Positions 17,113-24,778 of a stretch of DNA of 64,000 bases are shown here, in pieces. Source of the DNA: JAITMY01 sp031553765 (lineage in GTDB: Bacteria > Bacteroidota > Bacteroidia > Bacteroidales > UBA932). The stretch covers positions 169,179-233,178 of the forward strand of contig JAVBKY010000009.1 in NCBI GenBank assembly GCA_031553765.1, in the 5' to 3' direction. The notes below the pieces were generated by a model. It was not told where the DNA came from. It worked only from the letters and a program-made list of their open reading frames with translations, and made no database searches. Made by a program: the position numbers and the translations under genes. How positions within the stretch are numbered: the stretch's first letter is position 1; the number at the start of each line of letters is the position of its first letter.

Positions 17113-18336
17113 ATGAAGAAGCAGAAAATTGTCAACGACCCGGTTCATGGGTTTATTAATATTCGTACAGCGCTGGCCTACGAGCTCATAGCACATCCTT
17201 ACTACCAACGCTTGCGAAATATTAAGCAGCTGGGGCTTACACATTTAGTTTACCCTGGGGCTTGTCATACACGCTTTCAGCATGCAATGGGCGCTATGCA
17301 CCTTATGGGGCAGGCATTGGAGGTGCTTCGCTATAAGGGGCACCCCATTTCGGATGAGGAGGTAGAGGCAGCCGAGTGTGCCATGCTGCTGCACGATATA
17401 GGACATGGCCCATTTAGCCATGCGCTGGAATTTAGCATTGTGGGCAACGTGTCACACGAGGACATTTCGGCGGCCATGATGCAGGAACTTAACCACGAGC
17501 TGAATGGTAAACTTGATCTTACACTTCAAATTTTTCACAACCAATACCCACGAAAGATTTTCCATCAGCTGGCGTCGAGTCAGCTGGATGTGGATAGGCT
17601 TGACTACCTGCGTCGCGACAGCTTCTTTTCGGGTGTAGCCGAAGGTGCTATTGGCGTGGAGCGCATAATAAAAATGTTAGAGGTGGTGAACGATGAAGTG
17701 GTGGTGGAGGCTAAGGGAATGCACTCTGTGGAGAAATTCTTGATAGCTCGCCGTCTGATGTATTGGCAAGTGTACTTGCATAAAACGGTAATAGCTGCCG
17801 AGCAGCTGCTGGTAAATATTTTTGCGCGTGCAAAAACACTTGTTCAGCAGGGGACATCGCTATTTGCTACCGAGGCATTGCTGTATTTTCTTAAGCAAAA
17901 TATTGACTTGAAAAATATAGGCGACAGCGAAACGCTACGCCACTTTGTGCTGCTTACCGATAGCGACGTGGATTGTGCTGTAAAGGCGTGGTGCTCGCAC
18001 CCCGACAAGGTGTTGAGTATGCTGTGCCAAATGTTGGTAGCGCGTCGCTTACCTAAAATTGAAATTCAGGACGAGAAATTTACTGTTGAAAGATTGGCAG
18101 AGTTGCAACAAAAAACAGCCAATCTATTCGCTGTTAACGTTGATGTTGCTGCTCGTTTTGTGCAAACCGATGTGTTGGTAAATAAGGCGTATAGCCTCAC
18201 GGGTGAACCCATACGGGTGCTTTATAGAACGGGCGAATTGAGTGATATTTATGAGGCATCGGACATGCTCAATGCTACAGCGTTCAGGCAGGATACCACA
18301 AAATATTTTTTGAGCTACCCGAAGGAATTAGTGTAG
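17113..18336 (+). CDS. HD-domain phosphohydrolase
   Basis: A 407-residue protein with an HD metal-binding core. Seen are RLRNIKQLGLTHLVYPGA, HTRFQHAMG (H of the metal site near 55), the HD pair in MLLHDIGHGPFSHA (about 93-106) and a later D in LDVDRLDYLRRDSFFSG. This pattern is that of dGTPase/SAMHD1-like proteins that hydrolyse dNTPs or related nucleotides, but the true substrate is not known from sequence. It lies 63 bp upstream of lpxD on the same strand and the two often travel together in Bacteroidota. It is cytoplasmic, with no signal peptide. Confidence 0.9.
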   Translation: MKKQKIVNDPVHGFINIRTALAYELIAHPYYQRLRNIKQLGLTHLVYPGACHTRFQHAMGAMHLMGQALEVLRYKGHPISDEEVEAAECAMLLHDIGHGPFSHALEFSIVGNVSHEDISAAMMQELNHELNGKLDLTLQIFHNQYPRKIFHQLASSQLDVDRLDYLRRDSFFSGVAEGAIGVERIIKMLEVVNDEVVVEAKGMHSVEKFLIARRLMYWQVYLHKTVIAAEQLLVNIFARAKTLVQQGTSLFATEALLYFLKQNIDLKNIGDSETLRHFVLLTDSDVDCAVKAWCSHPDKVLSMLCQMLVARRLPKIEIQDEKFTVERLAELQQKTANLFAVNVDVAARFVQTDVLVNKAYSLTGEPIRVLYRTGELSDIYEASDMLNATAFRQDTTKYFLSYPKELV

Positions 18337-18399
18337 GCTTGTGACAATGCGATATGTGACTGAATTTTGCCGTAAATCGAATAATCAAACTATAAAATT

Positions 18400-19446
18400 A
18401 TGGAACTAACCGCACGTGAGATAGCCGCTCACTTAGGTGGCGAGGTAGAAGGTAATCTCGATTTGAGGGTTTCGGGCTTTGCGCGAATAGAGCAGGGAAT
18501 CCCCGGTACGCTTTGTTTTTTAGCAAATCCTAAGTATGAGGAGTGGCTCTACAAAACTAAGGCTAGCCTGGTTATCATTAACAAGAGTTTTAAACTTAAG
18601 CAGCCTGTGCCCTACACCATTGTGTGGGTTGACGATGCGTATCGTGGCATAGCATCTATGCTAGATTTATATGCGGCGGCAGGAGCGATAGTAAAGAAGG
18701 GGCGTGAATACCCTTCACGTATTTCATGGTTTGCTAGGGTTGGTAAGGGGTGCTACATTGGCGCATTCTCATACATTGCTAAGGGGGCTAAAGTTGGGAA
18801 CAACGTAAAAATTTTTCCAAATTGCTACATTGGTGATGGCGTAACTGTGGGCGATAACACCATTTTATACCCAGGCGTAAAAATTTACGCGGGTTGTCAT
18901 GTGGGTAAAAACTGTATTCTTCACTCGGGTGCCGTGGTTGGCTCCGATGGTTTTGGTTTTGCTCCCGATGCGGAGAAAAACTACAAGAAAATTCCACAAA
19001 TAGGCAACGTTATATTGGAGGATGATGTGGAGTTGGGTGCCAACACTTGTATTGACCGCGCCACAATGAACTCAACGATTATTCGTCAGGGAGTGAAGTT
19101 GGATAATCTGGTGCATATTGCGCACAACGTAGAGATAGGTCGAAATACGGTAATGGCCGCACTGAATGGTATTGCCGGCTCCACTAAAATTGGAGAGCGC
19201 TGTATGTTTGGTGGGCAGGCTGGTGTGGTTGGTCACATACATGTGGGCAATGATGTGATGCTGGGAGCCAAAACCGGTGTGTCAAGCAGTATCCCTGATG
19301 GAGAATCGCATGCCGGCTGGCCTAATATGCCGGTGGGATTATTTAGGAGAACGAGCGTGCTGGTAAGAAATTTGCCTGACTTGCAAAAGAAGGTATTCGA
19401 GCTGGAGAAAGAGTTGAAAGAGCTGAAGGGGAAGAAGGAAAATTAA
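18400..19446 (+). CDS. lpxD: UDP-3-O-acylglucosamine N-acyltransferase
   Basis: Third committed step of lipid A synthesis: it adds the N-linked hydroxyacyl chain from ACP. The 348 residues fall into an N-terminal uridine-binding domain (1-100, with GFARIEQGIPGTLCFLANPKYEEW split across it), a left-handed beta-helix of hexapeptide repeats (about 105-290), and a C-terminal helix (QKKVFELEKELKELKGKKE). The catalytic histidine is in LVHIAHNVEIG (about 241-251). It is first of the lpx set. An ORF6N-type gene separates it from lpxC-fabZ. Confidence 0.96.
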   Translation: MELTAREIAAHLGGEVEGNLDLRVSGFARIEQGIPGTLCFLANPKYEEWLYKTKASLVIINKSFKLKQPVPYTIVWVDDAYRGIASMLDLYAAAGAIVKKGREYPSRISWFARVGKGCYIGAFSYIAKGAKVGNNVKIFPNCYIGDGVTVGDNTILYPGVKIYAGCHVGKNCILHSGAVVGSDGFGFAPDAEKNYKKIPQIGNVILEDDVELGANTCIDRATMNSTIIRQGVKLDNLVHIAHNVEIGRNTVMAALNGIAGSTKIGERCMFGGQAGVVGHIHVGNDVMLGAKTGVSSSIPDGESHAGWPNMPVGLFRRTSVLVRNLPDLQKKVFELEKELKELKGKKEN

Positions 19447-19473
19447 GTCCCGCATTTAGCATTATATATTTTA

Positions 19474-20033
19474 ATGAGTGATTTATTACAATTCGATAAC
19501 GTAGAGCAAAAGATTATTACCCTTCGTGGTATTCAGGTGATTTTAGATAGCGATGTGGCGCAGCTGTATGGGGTGGAAACTATGAGGGTAAATGAAGCTG
19601 TCAAGAATAATCCTGATAAGTTTCCTCAAGGGTACATTTTTGAGTTAACAAAAAACGAAAAAAAGGAGGTTATCGAAAATTTCGATAACCTTGCCAAGCT
19701 CAAGTATTCACCAGCACTTCCCAAAGCCTTCACCGAAAAAGGTCTTTACATGCTGGCCACTTTTTGAAAGGTGAGAAGGCTACGCAATCAACCATAGAAA
19801 TTGTGGAAACCTTTACCAAAGTTCGTGAGTTGGGGCGTAGCGTGGCGCAGCTGGCAGAGCCTATGCCGGAGCAAAAGCAAAAATCGCTGATGCAGAAAAC
19901 GGGAAGCCTTATCTCCGACATACTTGGCAACAGTATGCAGGTAAGCGATGCCGAGACCACGCTGGAGTTGAATTTGGCGGTACTAAAGGTGAAGCATACG
20001 GTTCGCCGCAGAACCGGGACAAAAAAGAAGTGA
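19474..20033 (+). pseudogene. frameshifted ORF6N-domain protein gene
   Basis: The first part (19474-19767) encodes an ORF6N domain: QKIITLRGIQVILDSDVAQLYGVE, VNEAVKNNPDKFP, LPKAFTEKGLYMLAT. It then runs into a TGA. The rest (from LKGEKATQSTIEIVETFTK to VRRRTGTKKK, ending 20033) continues in another frame and completes the expected C-terminus. One base is missing in the T run at about 19760-19764. ORF6N proteins resemble phage antirepressors or DNA-binding regulators and are common, often multicopy, in Bacteroidota. The intact product would be about 186 residues. The break may be a real mutation, a sequencing error in a homopolymer, or a slippage site. Confidence 0.85.
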
Positions 20034-20102
20034 TTTAGATATTCTAATAGGTTTATTTACAATCTATTATTAAATAGGCTAAGGAGCGTGTTATTTTTTG
20101 AT

Positions 20103-20110
20103 TATCTTTG
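20103..20110 (+). promoter_or_regulatory. -7 promoter element of lpxC-fabZ
   Basis: TATCTTTG, 26 bp before the ATG at 20137. It lies inside the in-frame upstream extension of the gene, which argues against a start before 20137. It gives lpxC-fabZ-lpxA a promoter independent of lpxD. Confidence 0.6.
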
Positions 20111-20136
20111 CTCCAATTTTTATACTATTTAACTTT

Positions 20137-21537
20137 ATGCAAGAAAATCAACGTACTCTAAAAGAGGAAGTTACATTTAAGGGTAAAGGGCTGCACACAG
20201 GCCTTATGGTGGAGATGACCATTTGTCCGGCAGCGGCCAATCATGGTATTAAATTTCAACGTGTAGATTTAGAAGGACAGCCCGTAATTGCGGCTGTTGC
20301 CGACTATGTTACCGATACATCGCGTGGTACAACGCTTGATCATAATGGTGTAAAAGTTAGCACGATAGAGCACGTTATGGCGTCGCTCTTCGGCTTGGGA
20401 ATTGATAACGCATTGGTGAAAATCAATGCCCCCGAGGCACCCATTATGGATGGTAGTGCCCGTGAGTATGTTGCAACGCTAAAGGATTACGTGCTTGACC
20501 AACCTGAGAAGCGCGTTTACTTTGAGGTAACCGAAAAAATGGTATTGCGTGACGAAAAGCGCAAGACGGAAATTGTGCTGTATCCCGATGATCACTTTAG
20601 CGCCTACGTCAACATTGATTTTGGTTCAAAGGTATTGGGCTATCAGTATGCAGGTATTAACTCGCCTGAGGAGGTTCCTGCCGAGATTGCGCCCTGCCGC
20701 ACATTTGTGTTTTTCCATGAGTTAGAATTTCTACGCAAGAACAACCTGATCAAGGGTGGCGATGTAGATAACGCTATTGTGATTGTAGAAAAAGAGGTGA
20801 CGCAGGAGGATATTGACCGCATGAAACCTTTGTTCAACAATGGCAAGGGGCAAGATTTGACGCGTGTATCTGAAGGCTACCTTAACAACCTTGAGCTGCG
20901 CTTTACCAACGAGCCTGCACGCCACAAGTTGCTTGATTTGGTGGGCGATTTGATGCTGGTAGGTATGCCTATTAAGGGTAAACTTATTGCTACGCGCCCC
21001 GGTCACCAAAGCAACACCGAGTTTGCCAAAGAAATACGTAAGACAATCAAAAAGCAAGCAGGTAAACCCGTCGCTCCTAAGTACGACCCTAATCAGGCTC
21101 CGCTTTACGATATCAACCAAATAAAGAAGTTGCTGCCTCACCGTCCGCCCTTCTTGTTGGTAGATAAAATTATCCACATGGATGCCGAAAAGGTGGTGGG
21201 TGTAAAGAATGTTACGATGAACGAACCGTTCTTCGTAGGTCACTTTCCCGATCAGCCTGTAATGCCCGGTGTGCTTATTGTTGAGGCTATGGCACAGTGT
21301 GGCGGTATTTTAGCATTGAGTTCCGTACCCGATCCCGAACACTACAGCACCTACTTCTTGAAAATAGATGGTGTGAAGTTTAAGAAAATGGTAGTGCCGG
21401 GTGATACGCTGGTATTTAAGTTGACGCTGGTAGAGCCCATTCGTCGCGGTTTAGTTCACATGATGGCTCAGGCATTTGTGGGCGATACGCTGGTGACCGA
21501 AAGCGACCTGTTGGCGCAAATAACAAAAAATAGATAA
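20137..21537 (+). CDS. lpxC-fabZ: bifunctional LpxC deacetylase / FabZ dehydratase
   Basis: One 466-residue chain joins two enzymes. Residues 1 to about 310 are LpxC, the zinc deacetylase that commits lipid A synthesis: KGKGLHTGLMVEM at the N-terminus, the zinc ligand H79 in VSTIEHVMASLFGLG, and APIMDGSAREYV. Residues about 322-466 are FabZ, 3-hydroxyacyl-ACP dehydratase, with the hot-dog fold signature LLPHRPPFLLVD and catalytic histidine in VGHFPDQPVMPGVLIVEAMAQ. The fusion is characteristic of Bacteroidota and links hydroxyacyl supply with lipid A. Start chosen at 20137 because a -7 promoter box lies at 20103. lpxA follows 83 bp downstream. Confidence 0.96.
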   Translation: MQENQRTLKEEVTFKGKGLHTGLMVEMTICPAAANHGIKFQRVDLEGQPVIAAVADYVTDTSRGTTLDHNGVKVSTIEHVMASLFGLGIDNALVKINAPEAPIMDGSAREYVATLKDYVLDQPEKRVYFEVTEKMVLRDEKRKTEIVLYPDDHFSAYVNIDFGSKVLGYQYAGINSPEEVPAEIAPCRTFVFFHELEFLRKNNLIKGGDVDNAIVIVEKEVTQEDIDRMKPLFNNGKGQDLTRVSEGYLNNLELRFTNEPARHKLLDLVGDLMLVGMPIKGKLIATRPGHQSNTEFAKEIRKTIKKQAGKPVAPKYDPNQAPLYDINQIKKLLPHRPPFLLVDKIIHMDAEKVVGVKNVTMNEPFFVGHFPDQPVMPGVLIVEAMAQCGGILALSSVPDPEHYSTYFLKIDGVKFKKMVVPGDTLVFKLTLVEPIRRGLVHMMAQAFVGDTLVTESDLLAQITKNR

Positions 21538-21540
21538 TTA

Positions 21541-21607
21541 TAGTTACGAGTTACAAGATACGAGTTACAAGAAATTACTCGTCACCTGTCGCTCGTAACT
21601 TGTAACT
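21541..21607. repeat. degenerate GTTACGAG/GTTACAAG oligomer array, inverted
   Basis: AGTTACGAGTTACAAG-type words on the left are mirrored by CTCGTAACTTGTAACT on the right, forming a long imperfect hairpin that fills the lpxC-fabZ to lpxA gap. It is one of several intergenic arrays of near-identical short words in this window. Confidence 0.75.
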
Positions 21608-21620
21608 AAATAATTAAACT

Positions 21621-22424
21621 ATGAGCAACTATCCTAATGCCAATGTGCACCCCGATGCAAAAATTGGCGCGAATGTGGTAATAGAGCCTTTTGCAACTGT
21701 TTATAAAGATGTAGTGATTGGCGACAATACTTGGATTGGTCCGGGCGCAGTGTTGATGAACGGCGCGCGCGTGGGTAAAAACTGCAAAATATACCCTGGT
21801 GCAGTAATTGCTGGCGAACCTCAGGATTTGAAGTTCAAGGGTGAAGAAACAACCGCGGAGGTAGGCGATAATACTACCATTCGTGAGTTTGTTACCGTAA
21901 ATCGTGGTACGGCAGCAAGTGGTAAAAATCGTACGATTGTGGGTAGCAATTGCCTACTCATGTCGTATGTACACGTGGCGCACGATTGCGTGGTAGGCAA
22001 TAACGTTATTTTGGCAGGTTACACAGGTCTTGCAGGTGAAGTTGAGGTAGGTGATTGGGCTATTGCCGGAGGCGGTACTGTAGTGCACCAGTTTGTAAAG
22101 TTGGGCGCTCACTGTATGATTTCAGGTGGCTCAAAGGTAGGTAAAGATGTTCCTCCTTTTGTGCTGGCAGGACACGAACCGTTGGTATATGCCGGTGTAA
22201 ACAAGGTTGGCCTTCGCCGCCGTGGTTTTACCAACGAGCAAATTGACAGCATTCACGACCTTTACCGCATAGTATATCAGAGCAACCTGAATGTAACACA
22301 GGCCTGTGAAGAGATGGAAAAGCAGCCTGCGTCGGCAGAGCGTGATACCATTCTCAATGCTATTCGCGGCAGCAAGCGCGGCATTATTCGCGCGGCTGTG
22401 GGTGAGGTACAGATTGAGTTGTAA
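21621..22424 (+). CDS. lpxA: UDP-N-acetylglucosamine acyltransferase
   Basis: First acyl transfer of lipid A synthesis, from hydroxyacyl-ACP to UDP-GlcNAc. At 267 residues it has the full family length. A left-handed beta-helix of hexapeptide repeats occupies about residues 1-185 (for example IGANVVIEPFATVYKDVVIG). The catalytic histidine is H121 in YVHVAHDCVVG, and GEPQDLKFKGE is the nucleotide-sugar loop. The C-terminal helical domain runs from about 190. It is last in the lpx set and followed by a strong terminator. Confidence 0.97.
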   Translation: MSNYPNANVHPDAKIGANVVIEPFATVYKDVVIGDNTWIGPGAVLMNGARVGKNCKIYPGAVIAGEPQDLKFKGEETTAEVGDNTTIREFVTVNRGTAASGKNRTIVGSNCLLMSYVHVAHDCVVGNNVILAGYTGLAGEVEVGDWAIAGGGTVVHQFVKLGAHCMISGGSKVGKDVPPFVLAGHEPLVYAGVNKVGLRRRGFTNEQIDSIHDLYRIVYQSNLNVTQACEEMEKQPASAERDTILNAIRGSKRGIIRAAVGEVQIEL

Positions 22425-22443
22425 GATTTCTCATTTCAGAATA

Positions 22444-22485
22444 AAAAGATAGCGGCGTAGAAATTCTTCTACGCCGCTATCTTTT
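22444..22485. terminator. intrinsic terminator after lpxA
   Basis: A perfect 19-bp stem (AAAAGATAGCGGCGTAGAA at 22444-22462 with its complement at 22467-22485) with a 4-nt loop. The A/T ends allow function on both strands, so it may also serve the convergent metal exporter gene. Confidence 0.88.
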
Positions 22486-22522
22486 ATATTGTCAAGGCTT
22501 GACCTGTAATGACAAAAAACCT

Positions 22523-23614
22523 TTAAAATTGAAGCAAAATTCCACATGCTGCAGCTGTCGCCGCAATCACCACCTTTATCCCCTTCATAAAAATAAATCC
22601 ACGCTTGGATTCCGCAAGTAGCGGAAGTCCCGCGTGCCCGTCCTGCATAATCATATTTACAAGCAAAATGCTGAACGGAATATTGCCATGCGCGAACATA
22701 AGCACAAATACCAGGTGTGGCCCTGAAGCAGGAATAAGCCCGATAAGAATAGCCGCAAGATACATGGATAGCGGGTTGTCGCGCACCCACGTTTCAACCT
22801 CAATGTAGTGGTTGAGAAATGCAATGACAATGAGCGCTCCCAGCGTCCACAAAAATATCTTGGTAAAATGCTTTTTTATGACATGCCCCCACAGATGATG
22901 CTCCAAAAAGTGATCGTTTACCCGTAGAATAATGATTAGCATGGCTGCGGCAACTATCGAGAATAGCAGGTTGAGCCAGCGCTCGCTGAATAAAAAATTC
23001 TCGCTGTGTGCTGCATGCTCACAAGCTTCGCCATGCTCATGCGAATGTTCAAGTACGCCGCTTAGGGTAGCAATAATAAAGAAGAGCAATCCGGCGATAA
23101 GCAGCGCACGCTGAAAAGTCATGTTCTTCAAATTCTCCTTCCAGCTGCTGCGAATATTTTCTTCGTGGTGATGGTGGTGCTCGTCGGCATCGTGTAGGGC
23201 AAGGTGGTTGTGCGCGAATGGCGCGGGGAACTGCTTTACCACAGCGTTAATAGTAAAGCCCACCACAAGCGCAATGACTATTAAGATGCCTTGCAAAATT
23301 GCAGCCTGCAAAGGAAAGGAGGCAAACATTACAAACGCCTCGTCGCCCATGCTGGTAATCATGCTGGCAACCAGCGCGCCAAAGTTAACCACGCCGTGCG
23401 TAAATAGCGATACGGTGGCAAACCCGCCTATGCAACCCGGCACTATGCCCAACAGCGTAGCCACAATCAGCTGCCGCGTGCGTGACTGCTTTAGCGAGCC
23501 TAAACTGCGTGCATGCGTAGCCACATTGATGTACTCAATAAAGAGCAGCATGGTCATCACCAGACAGGTAATGAGAGCAGTGTTTTTTAGTATGTCAATT
23601 ATGTCGTGAAGCAT
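22523..23614 (-). CDS. putative heavy-metal/arsenic-type exporter (ArsP_2-like permease) with His-rich loops
   Basis: A 363-residue membrane protein with about ten hydrophobic segments arranged as two similar halves (LLGIVPGCIGGFATVSLF in the first, AAILIGLIPASGPHLVFVLM in the second), like the 10-TM ArsP_2 family annotated as a manganese transporter or arsenic efflux protein. Two loops are rich in metal-binding residues: a run of histidines in DADEHHHHHEEN (about 141-152) and HSHEHGEACEHAAH (about 190-203). The metal is not determined by sequence; Mn, Zn or an oxyanion are possible. It is preceded by a repeat-rich gap, and no riboswitch was recognised. Confidence 0.82.
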   Translation of the reverse strand: MLHDIIDILKNTALITCLVMTMLLFIEYINVATHARSLGSLKQSRTRQLIVATLLGIVPGCIGGFATVSLFTHGVVNFGALVASMITSMGDEAFVMFASFPLQAAILQGILIVIALVVGFTINAVVKQFPAPFAHNHLALHDADEHHHHHEENIRSSWKENLKNMTFQRALLIAGLLFFIIATLSGVLEHSHEHGEACEHAAHSENFLFSERWLNLLFSIVAAAMLIIILRVNDHFLEHHLWGHVIKKHFTKIFLWTLGALIVIAFLNHYIEVETWVRDNPLSMYLAAILIGLIPASGPHLVFVLMFAHGNIPFSILLVNMIMQDGHAGLPLLAESKRGFIFMKGIKVVIAATAAACGILLQF

Positions 23615-23627
23615 TGAGGATGATAAA

Positions 23628-23703
23628 TTGCGCTTCGCGCGATAAATTTATCGCCGCATAGCGGCATTTATCTTTTTATCGCGAGCAAAGCGAGTATTTT
23701 ATC
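23628..23703. repeat. compound hairpin repeat (GCGATAAATTTATCGC type)
   Basis: Three small palindromes follow each other: GCGCTTCGCGC, the GATAAATTTATC/GCCGCATAGCGGC block, and CGCGAGCAAAGCGAG. It sits between meaB and the exporter gene. Only this copy is seen in the window. Confidence 0.6.
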
Positions 23704-23704
23704 C

Positions 23705-24778
23705 TTATTTGTTGCGTAGCAATTCTCGTGCTGCTGCAAATGAGCTGAGTTTCCCTTCCAGCACCATTTTCTCGTATTCGGGCAGCAGTTTTTCTATTTC
23801 GGGATTATTATAAAAGCGTTCGTGTAACGTTTCGTTTATGGCCTCGTACATCCAGTACTTGGTTTGCTCGCTACGCTTTTGCTCAAAGTAGCCGTTGTTT
23901 TTGGTTAGCGCTACGTAGTCCAGTATGTTTTTCCATACCTCGGTGAGCCCCGTTTTTTCAACGGAGGAGCAAGTGAGCGATACGGGCTTCCATTTTGATT
24001 CGGGAGTGGGAAATAGATTCAGCGCGCCTTGATATTGCACTTTTGCCACCATAGCCTTATTGGTATTTTCCCCGTCGGCCTTGGTTATAGCAAGTATGTC
24101 CGACATTTCCATAATCCCACGCTTGATGCCTTGCAGCTCATCACCCGCACCCGAAAGCATTAGTAGCAGGAAGCAGTCAACCATGGAGTGCACCTGTGTT
24201 TCGCTTTGGCCTACGCCTACGGTTTCAACCAGTATTACGTTGAATCCCGCGGCTTCGCACAGTATAATGCTCTCACGTGTTTTACGTGCTACACCGCCCA
24301 GAGAGCCCGCGCTGGGGCTGGGACGTATGAAGGCGTTGGGATCGTTGGCAAGCGTTTCCATACGCGTTTTGTCGCCCAGTATGCTGCCGCGGCTGCGCTC
24401 GCTGCTGGGGTCAATGGCCAGCACGGCCAGCTTATTGTCAAGCCCTGTAATGTATCCGCCAATGGCTTCAATAAAGGTGCTTTTTCCTGCACCCGGAACA
24501 CCGGTAATGCCTATGCGTATGGAGTTGCCCGAATAGGGTAAGCAGCGCTCAATAATTTGCTGCGCCAGCTCGTGATGCTCGGGGAGTAAACTTTCTACAA
24601 GCGTAATGGCACGTCCTAAAATCATGCGATTACCGCTGGTGATGCCCTGCACGTAATCGTCGAGCGTAAGCTGACGTGTTTTGCGCAGGTGCGCCATAAC
24701 ATTGGGGTTTACTTGCGGAGGTTGCTCCACTCCCGCATTTACGTTGAGGGCGCTGCTATAGTCGTGTTCTAAACTCAT
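23705..24778 (-). CDS. meaB: MeaB-family GTPase, methylmalonyl-CoA mutase chaperone
   Basis: G3E-family P-loop GTPase that protects and loads methylmalonyl-CoA mutase with its B12 cofactor, thus supporting the succinate/propionate pathway. The 357 residues include the Walker A GITGVPGAGKSTFIEAIG, the G2/G3 region AIDPSSERSRGSILGDKTRM and VETVGVGQSE, the base-specificity motif ITKADGEN, and the C-terminal dimer arm. The ATG at 24778 overlaps the TGA of the upstream phosphotransferase gene (ATGA), implying translational coupling. No mutase gene lies in the window. Confidence 0.94.
   Translation of the reverse strand: MSLEHDYSSALNVNAGVEQPPQVNPNVMAHLRKTRQLTLDDYVQGITSGNRMILGRAITLVESLLPEHHELAQQIIERCLPYSGNSIRIGITGVPGAGKSTFIEAIGGYITGLDNKLAVLAIDPSSERSRGSILGDKTRMETLANDPNAFIRPSPSAGSLGGVARKTRESIILCEAAGFNVILVETVGVGQSETQVHSMVDCFLLLMLSGAGDELQGIKRGIMEMSDILAITKADGENTNKAMVAKVQYQGALNLFPTPESKWKPVSLTCSSVEKTGLTEVWKNILDYVALTKNNGYFEQKRSEQTKYWMYEAINETLHERFYNNPEIEKLLPEYEKMVLEGKLSSFAAARELLRNK

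Noticed and set aside
19764..20033. Separate 89-residue gene after the ORF6N frame
   Set aside because: Its protein is the natural C-terminal continuation of the ORF6N protein in another frame, so it is treated as one frameshifted gene.
21541..21607. CRISPR array
   Set aside because: The repeated words are too short, degenerate and inverted, with no spacers of constant length and no cas genes. No CRISPR was found in the window.
22431..22790. 119-codon minus-strand frame spanning the lpxA terminator
   Set aside because: It overlaps the exporter gene in another frame and passes through a hairpin. No support as a gene.
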